In this document: positions 59,292 through 64,000 of the stretch, piece by piece | Position numbering within the stretch: the stretch's first letter is position 1 | Layout: each line of letters starts with the position of its first letter | DNA from: Chromobacterium amazonense | GTDB lineage: Bacteria > Pseudomonadota > Gammaproteobacteria > Burkholderiales > Chromobacteriaceae | Assembly (NCBI RefSeq): GCF_001855565.1 | Contig: NZ_MKCR01000002.1 | Span: 1 to 64,000, forward strand | DNA length: 64,000 nt | Reading direction: 5' to 3' | Notes under the pieces: model-generated | Database searches by the model: none | What the model was told of the DNA's origin: nothing | Seen by the model: only the letters and a program-made list of their open reading frames with translations | Made by a program: the position numbers and the translations under genes

Positions 59292-62200
59292 TCAAGCGCC
59301 CGACTTCACCTCGCCGCTCACCGTCTGCTTCTGGTTGTCGATATCGACATGCATCAGCGGCGCCTTGCCGGAAGTCACGTCCTTGACCGCCTGCTGGATG
59401 ATGGCCGCCGGCGTGCCGTCCAGCTTGACGCCGCCGGCGCCGTTGTAGCTGCTGGTCTGGATATTGGCGGTCTCCACCTTGGCGTCGCCCAAGCTCACCT
59501 TGCCGGCGCTGGAATCGATCTGGCCGCCGGTCAGTTGCACCTTGCCGCCCACCGCCAAATTCACGCCCTGGTCGCCGCTGATCGCGCTGGCCGTGCCCAC
59601 GCCATTGTCGGACTTGACGCTGACGTCGATCACGCCGGACACCTGAGTGCCCTTGTCCTGCGGGTTGAGCAACTTGTCCTTCAAGGTATTGCCGCCTTTG
59701 CGCAAGGCGCTGTCCACCACGCCGGACTTGGCCTCGCCGCTGGTCGGCTGCGCCGGCAGCGTCACGCTGCCGCCGTTCGCATCCTTGTTGAACGCCACCG
59801 GCTGGGTGGTGTCTTCCTTCAGGCCGTTCTTGAAGGCGAAGCTGTTGTACTTGTCTTCCACCTTGTCGGCCACGGCGTTCACCGCGTCGGTCGCCTTTTC
59901 CTTCGCCTTGCCGGACAGCGGGCCGGCCAGATTGGCCGCCTGATCCACCAGGCTGGGGTTCTTGGCGTTGGAGCTGTTGACGTTCAGGCCTACCTCTACA
60001 TGATTGCTGTTGTTGCGGTCCTGCTGGCTCCGCACCACCACATTGCCGCCGATGCTGCCATCCACCTTGCCGGCGCTGACGTTGCCGCCGGCCAGCGTCA
60101 ATTGGCCATCGGCCTTCAGATTGACTTGATCGCCCTTGATGGCGGCGTTGGCGTTGGTCAGCTTATCCTGCTGATCGACTTTGACATTGAAACCGCCGTT
60201 CGCCTGATAGGTCTTGCTCGCGCCGTCGGCCTTGGGCTGGCCATTTTCCTTGGCCACGCTGTTGCCTGCCCCACCACCCAGATTGGCATTGGCGCTCCAA
60301 TCATTTTTCTGGCTGCTGTTCTGCGCCGACTGCAGGCTGATGCCGCCATTGTCGGCGCTCACATTGACCGTTTTGCCGGCCAATTGGCTGCCTTGCAGCG
60401 CCACCGCGTTGTTGCCGGCGGCGCCGCTGCTTACGCTCAAGGCGCCGCCGCTCGCCACCTGGGTGCCAGACTGCGCGCTGTTGGCCTCATTCTGGCTGGA
60501 CAGCTGCACGCCGCCGCCCACATTGAAGCCCTTGGCCGAAGCATCCTTGCCATTGCTGTTGTTGCCGCCGGCGTTGACGCTGAAGCCCCAGCCGCCGCCG
60601 GTTTTGCTGTCGCTGCCATTGGCCGCCTGCAGGCTCACCTTGCCATCGGACTGCAGCTTGATGTCGCCGCCGCTGGCGAGGCTGCCGCCCTGCACGGTCA
60701 AGCCATTGCCGGATGTCAGCGCGATGCCGCCGGCCGACTGCACCGAGCCGGTCACCGCCTGGCTGCCGGACGCCTGGCTCTGCTGCTTGTTGACCGCCAG
60801 ATTGCCGCTGCCGCCGAGCTGGCTGCCGCCATCGATCGGGCTGGTGCTGATGCCCACGCCAACGGAGGCGCCCACCGTGCGCTGCTGGCTGCTGCCGGTA
60901 TTGTCGGCCTGGGTCAGGGCGAGCTTGCCGCCGGCCTGGATGCTGGCCTGGCCGCTGCCGCCGTTGATCGCTGCGCCCTGATAGCTCGCATCATTGTTCA
61001 CCTTGATGCTCACGCCTCCGGCGGACTGGATGGAGCCGGTCACCGCGTTGCTGGACGCGCTCTGGCTGCTGCTGTAGCTGCCTTGGCCGCTGCCCTTGAC
61101 GTTGATGTCCTCGCCGGTGGTGGTGTAAACGCGCACCGTGGCGCCGCCTTCGCTGGCCTGGCCGCTCTGGCTCTGGGTATTGGCCGCCGCCGTCATCTGG
61201 TGGCTGTCCGCGCTGATGCTGACTTGGCCTTGCGTCGCCTGGTACTGGGTTGCCTGATCCTTCAGCGCCCCGCCGGCAGCCACATTGACCGATGCCCCGG
61301 CAATGCTGGTGGCCTGCGCGGTGCTGCTCTGGCTTTGCGATTTGGCGCTGCCGCCCGTGGCGCCGACGTCCACGCCCAGATTGGCCGCGCGGAGATTGGC
61401 CGCCTGGCCGGCCGCGCCGGCCACATCGCCCTTGGCTACGCTGCCGCCGGCATTGGCTATGGGACGGGTGATGCCGCTGTAATCGACATTGACGCCGACA
61501 TCCACGCCCCAATGGCTGCTGGTCTGCTGGGTAGATTGTTGACTGACGGCTACTTGGTTGCTGACGTCGCCCGCGGCGATATTCACCGCGCCGTCCGCCT
61601 TGATCTGGCTGCCCTGGTTCTGCACGCTGCCCATGCCGTTGCCGGCGGTGATGTCCAGCTTGCCGCCGGTCTTTACCTCGGTCGCCTGCGCGGTGCTGCC
61701 GTCGCTGACTGCGCGGCTGCTGTTCTGGCCGAACTCGATGCCGGCGCCGGCCTTATCCAGGCCGCCGGTCAGGTACAGGCCGCCGCCGGTCACAGTGCTG
61801 GCCTTGTCGCTGTGGCTTGTGCTGTGCGCCGCGTTAAGGCTGACGTTCTGGCCCGCGAGGCTGGCGTCGCCCGCGCTCTCCAGCTTGGACCCCGTCACCG
61901 TCAGATCATTGCCGGCCGCCAGCTTGACGCTGCCGCCGGACAGCTGCGAGCCGCTTTGGCTGGCCTGGTCCAGCTGCTGGTCCGTGCTGGCATGTTCCAG
62001 CCGCACGCCGCCGCGGTATTGCTTGTCGCCGGTTTCGGCGCCGACGCCGCGCAGCGCCAATTGGGTGTCGCTGGATTGGCTATGGGTTTCGGACGCCTGG
62101 CTCGCCACCTTGATGTCGCCCACCGCCTGGATGTCCAGCGCCTGCGCGGCCTTGACCAGGCTGCCGGTCACCGCCACGTCGCCGGCGGAGATCAGCTGCA

Positions 62201-64000
62201 GATCGGCATCGGACTTCAACGCCGAACCGACCGCCGTTTGCTGGCTGCTGCTGCCCTTGCTGGAACTGCTGGTGATGTTGAAGGCGGTGCCGGTGCGTTG
62301 GTCGGTATGGGTCTGCGTCAGATCCAGCGCGCTGTCGATCACCACGCCGCCGGACAGGGTCTTGGCGTACGCGCCCTGCGCGCCCTTGGCCTGGCTGCCG
62401 TTGATGGCGATGCCGGCGTCGCCGTTGATGAACAGCTTGCCGCCTGCGTTTACCGCGCTGCCGGTATTGACAGTGGCGCTGCTGCTGTTGTTCTGGTTGC
62501 CGCCGCCGCCGATGCCGCCCCAGTAGGTCTTGCCGTTCTGCACGCTGCTGCTGTTGGCGCTGGTTTGCGTCGCCAGCGTGGTTTTGCCCTGGGCGGACAG
62601 GATGGCGTCGCCGCCGGATTGCAGAATGGCGGCCTGGCCGTTAATGTCGCCGCTGGCGCTCACGCCCAGCGCGTTGCCGGCGCGCAATTGCACCTGCACC
62701 AGGCGCTGCTGGCTGCTGTTGTTGTTCCAGCTGCCGGTTTCCAGCGCCGCGCCGTCGTTCTTGCGATTGCCTACGTCGCTGCTGGTATCGGTTTCGGTCA
62801 ACGCGGACAATTGAACGCCGCCCACGGCGTTCAGTTTGAGATTGTTGCCGGCCTGCACGCTGGCGCCGGCGATGGCGATGTCGCCGCCGGTGCTGGAGAT
62901 CTCCGCGTCGCGGCCGGCCTTGATGCGCGCCACCGATTGCTCCTGGATGGCGCTGCTCTTGTCCTGGTTGAATGCCCAGGAATTCTTCCAGGCGTGGTCG
63001 CTGCTGCTGGCGCTGCTTTGCGCCAGCTGGCCGTCCAGACTGACGCTGGCGGCGGACAGCTTGACGTCCTGGCCCTGGATGTCGGCCGCGCCGACATGGG
63101 CGTTGCCGCTGGCGCTGATCGACACATTATCGCCCTGCAGAGACGCGCGCTTGACGCTGGCGTCGGTTTTGCTGGACACGCTGCTGCTCTCCCCGGTTTT
63201 CCAGATGAACCAGCTTTCGTCATGCTTGCTGTCGTTACTGGTTTCGCTGTCCACCCGGCCGGAGATGTCCACGCTGGCGCCGGCCAATGCCAGCTGCTTG
63301 CCCTTGAGCTGGGCCGCCTGCACAGCCAGCGCGCCGGCGGAGTTGACCGTCAGTTCGTCGCCGCCGGACAGATTGCCGCCGACATTGACGCCGGCGCCGG
63401 CAGCGGTGCTGACGATATTGATCCGGCCCGCCTGCATGGCGCCCAGAAAGTAACTGTCCAGCTTGCCCACGCCGTCCGGCGCGGCGGCGGTGGCCGTGAT
63501 CAGGCCGCTGGCGTAGTCGACGGTATTGAAGCCGGCGCGGACGCGGATGGCGTCGCTTGCCGATACATTGCCGCGGATATCGAGACGCGGCGCGATCAGG
63601 TCCAGCACGTTGACGCCGGACGCGCCGCCGCCATTGATGCTGAGCGCGTTGCCATTATTGGCCGCCTGCAGCGAGGCGATGGCGCCGTTTTGCAGATTGG
63701 CGGTGCCCACCAGCAGGGAGGCGCGGGGGATGTTGATGAAGCCGCAGCCGTTGCAGGCGATGCCGTTGGGGTTGGCCAGCACATAATCGGCCGCTTTGCC
63801 GAAAACTTCCTGCTTGCCCAACAGCAGCGAAGGATTGCGGCTGACTACCTCGTTCAGGATTACGCTGGCCTGGTTGCCGCCAAGCTGGGCATTGGCGCCC
63901 AGTTGGCCCGCCAACTGCGACTGGCCGGCCTGCAAAGCGTTGTTGAACACCGCGCCCGGCTTGCCGACATTGAAGTCCTGGTACTGGTTGACCGACACCC
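59292..64000 (-). CDS. filamentous haemagglutinin/adhesin (TpsA), 5' end beyond window
   Basis: More than 1,560 residues are visible; the start lies beyond the right edge, since the frame enters at 64000 and its first codons encode VSVNQYQDFNVG in the middle of the TPS domain. This N-terminal secretion domain has the NPNGIACNGCGFINIPRASL signature. A very long region of haemagglutinin-type repeats follows, rich in Gly, Ser, Gln, Asn and Ala. The protein should be exported by a TpsB partner and fold as a beta-helix on the cell surface. It ends GKAPLMHVDIDNQKQTVSGE-VKSGA with no VENN motif or toxin-like C-terminal domain, and no immunity gene follows. An adhesin is likelier than a CDI toxin. 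Confidence 0.93.
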   Translation of the reverse strand, partial: VSVNQYQDFNVGKPGAVFNNALQAGQSQLAGQLGANAQLGGNQASVILNEVVSRNPSLLLGKQEVFGKAADYVLANPNGIACNGCGFINIPRASLLVGTANLQNGAIASLQAANNGNALSINGGGASGVNVLDLIAPRLDIRGNVSASDAIRVRAGFNTVDYASGLITATAAAPDGVGKLDSYFLGAMQAGRINIVSTAAGAGVNVGGNLSGGDELTVNSAGALAVQAAQLKGKQLALAGASVDISGRVDSETSNDSKHDESWFIWKTGESSSVSSKTDASVKRASLQGDNVSISASGNAHVGAADIQGQDVKLSAASVSLDGQLAQSSASSSDHAWKNSWAFNQDKSSAIQEQSVARIKAGRDAEISSTGGDIAIAGASVQAGNNLKLNAVGGVQLSALTETDTSSDVGNRKNDGAALETGSWNNNSSQQRLVQVQLRAGNALGVSASGDINGQAAILQSGGDAILSAQGKTTLATQTSANSSSVQNGKTYWGGIGGGGNQNNSSSATVNTGSAVNAGGKLFINGDAGIAINGSQAKGAQGAYAKTLSGGVVIDSALDLTQTHTDQRTGTAFNITSSSSKGSSSQQTAVGSALKSDADLQLISAGDVAVTGSLVKAAQALDIQAVGDIKVASQASETHSQSSDTQLALRGVGAETGDKQYRGGVRLEHASTDQQLDQASQSGSQLSGGSVKLAAGNDLTVTGSKLESAGDASLAGQNVSLNAAHSTSHSDKASTVTGGGLYLTGGLDKAGAGIEFGQNSSRAVSDGSTAQATEVKTGGKLDITAGNGMGSVQNQGSQIKADGAVNIAAGDVSNQVAVSQQSTQQTSSHWGVDVGVNVDYSGITRPIANAGGSVAKGDVAGAAGQAANLRAANLGVDVGATGGSAKSQSQSSTAQATSIAGASVNVAAGGALKDQATQYQATQGQVSISADSHQMTAAANTQSQSGQASEGGATVRVYTTTGEDINVKGSGQGSYSSSQSASSNAVTGSIQSAGGVSIKVNNDASYQGAAINGGSGQASIQAGGKLALTQADNTGSSQQRTVGASVGVGISTSPIDGGSQLGGSGNLAVNKQQSQASGSQAVTGSVQSAGGIALTSGNGLTVQGGSLASGGDIKLQSDGKVSLQAANGSDSKTGGGWGFSVNAGGNNSNGKDASAKGFNVGGGVQLSSQNEANSAQSGTQVASGGALSVSSGAAGNNAVALQGSQLAGKTVNVSADNGGISLQSAQNSSQKNDWSANANLGGGAGNSVAKENGQPKADGASKTYQANGGFNVKVDQQDKLTNANAAIKGDQVNLKADGQLTLAGGNVSAGKVDGSIGGNVVVRSQQDRNNSNHVEVGLNVNSSNAKNPSLVDQAANLAGPLSGKAKEKATDAVNAVADKVEDKYNSFAFKNGLKEDTTQPVAFNKDANGGSVTLPAQPTSGEAKSGVVDSALRKGGNTLKDKLLNPQDKGTQVSGVIDVSVKSDNGVGTASAISGDQGVNLAVGGKVQLTGGQIDSSAGKVSLGDAKVETANIQTSSYNGAGGVKLDGTPAAIIQQAVKDVTSGKAPLMHVDIDNQKQTVSGEVKSGA

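Overview
The window is high-GC bacterial chromosome (AT-rich only at a few promoter regions, e.g. about 19060-19280 and 30640-30730). Gene content suggests a betaproteobacterium of the Neisseriales, most like Chromobacterium or a close relative: full-length biosynthetic SpeA, MnmC, an O-acetylhomoserine sulfhydrylase of the MetY type, RlmD, a YjfB-family motility protein, an AmpH-type carboxypeptidase and a large two-partner-secretion haemagglutinin. The genus is an inference from overall family resemblance; no rRNA lies in the window. There is no prophage, IS element, CRISPR array or integrase. This is core chromosome with small accessory patches.

Layout. 1-4.2 kb: the end of a thiolase gene, a HAD phosphatase/PhzF pair, a GNAT, and a SoxR module in which soxR diverges from a flavodoxin-like/VOC operon across a textbook SoxR box. 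Two copies of a small palindromic repeat sit in the first two tail-to-tail gaps. 4.2-15 kb: aminopeptidase P, a LysR regulator, AmpH with an unusual Lys/Ala tail, an SDR/SnoaL pair, yjfB, trxB, an Smr protein, bcp and a PIN-PhoH ATPase. 15-21 kb: a formyltransferase and a class III aminotransferase of unknown target, a KorA/TrfB-like regulator, an XRE/DUF2975 pair with its probable operator, and a YddA/SbmA-type ABC exporter. 21-31 kb: aqpZ, sdaA, speA, astE, and clpB with a clear sigma-32 promoter. A small outer-membrane-type gene broken by an in-frame TGA follows.

31-41.4 kb: a chemoreceptor, mnmC, a thioesterase, then the most unusual part of the window. This is a six-gene operon (36562-41384): a di-iron ODP/metallo-beta-lactamase sensor, a membrane-anchored FimV/TPR-like protein, a degenerate receiver-like protein, a small MglA/CvnD-like GTPase, and two Roadblock/LC7-type proteins. 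It looks like a signalling switch joining an oxygen/NO-type sensor to a Ras-like GTPase. About 120 nt upstream lies a strongly structured RNA (36300-36442) ending in a canonical intrinsic terminator. It is either an undescribed sRNA or a riboswitch-like leader.

41.4-64 kb: gltX, a lysE exporter divergent from a MocR-type regulator around a perfect 12-bp inverted repeat, metY, an L,D-transpeptidase, rlmD, nupC, a YecA-type protein, an undecaprenyl-diphosphatase, a Nudix hydrolase, purU and folD (one-carbon metabolism). A five-tRNA cluster (Pro, Arg, His x3) follows with a near-consensus promoter, then a GntR regulator, pirin, and the 3' part of a very large haemagglutinin gene that runs off the right edge.
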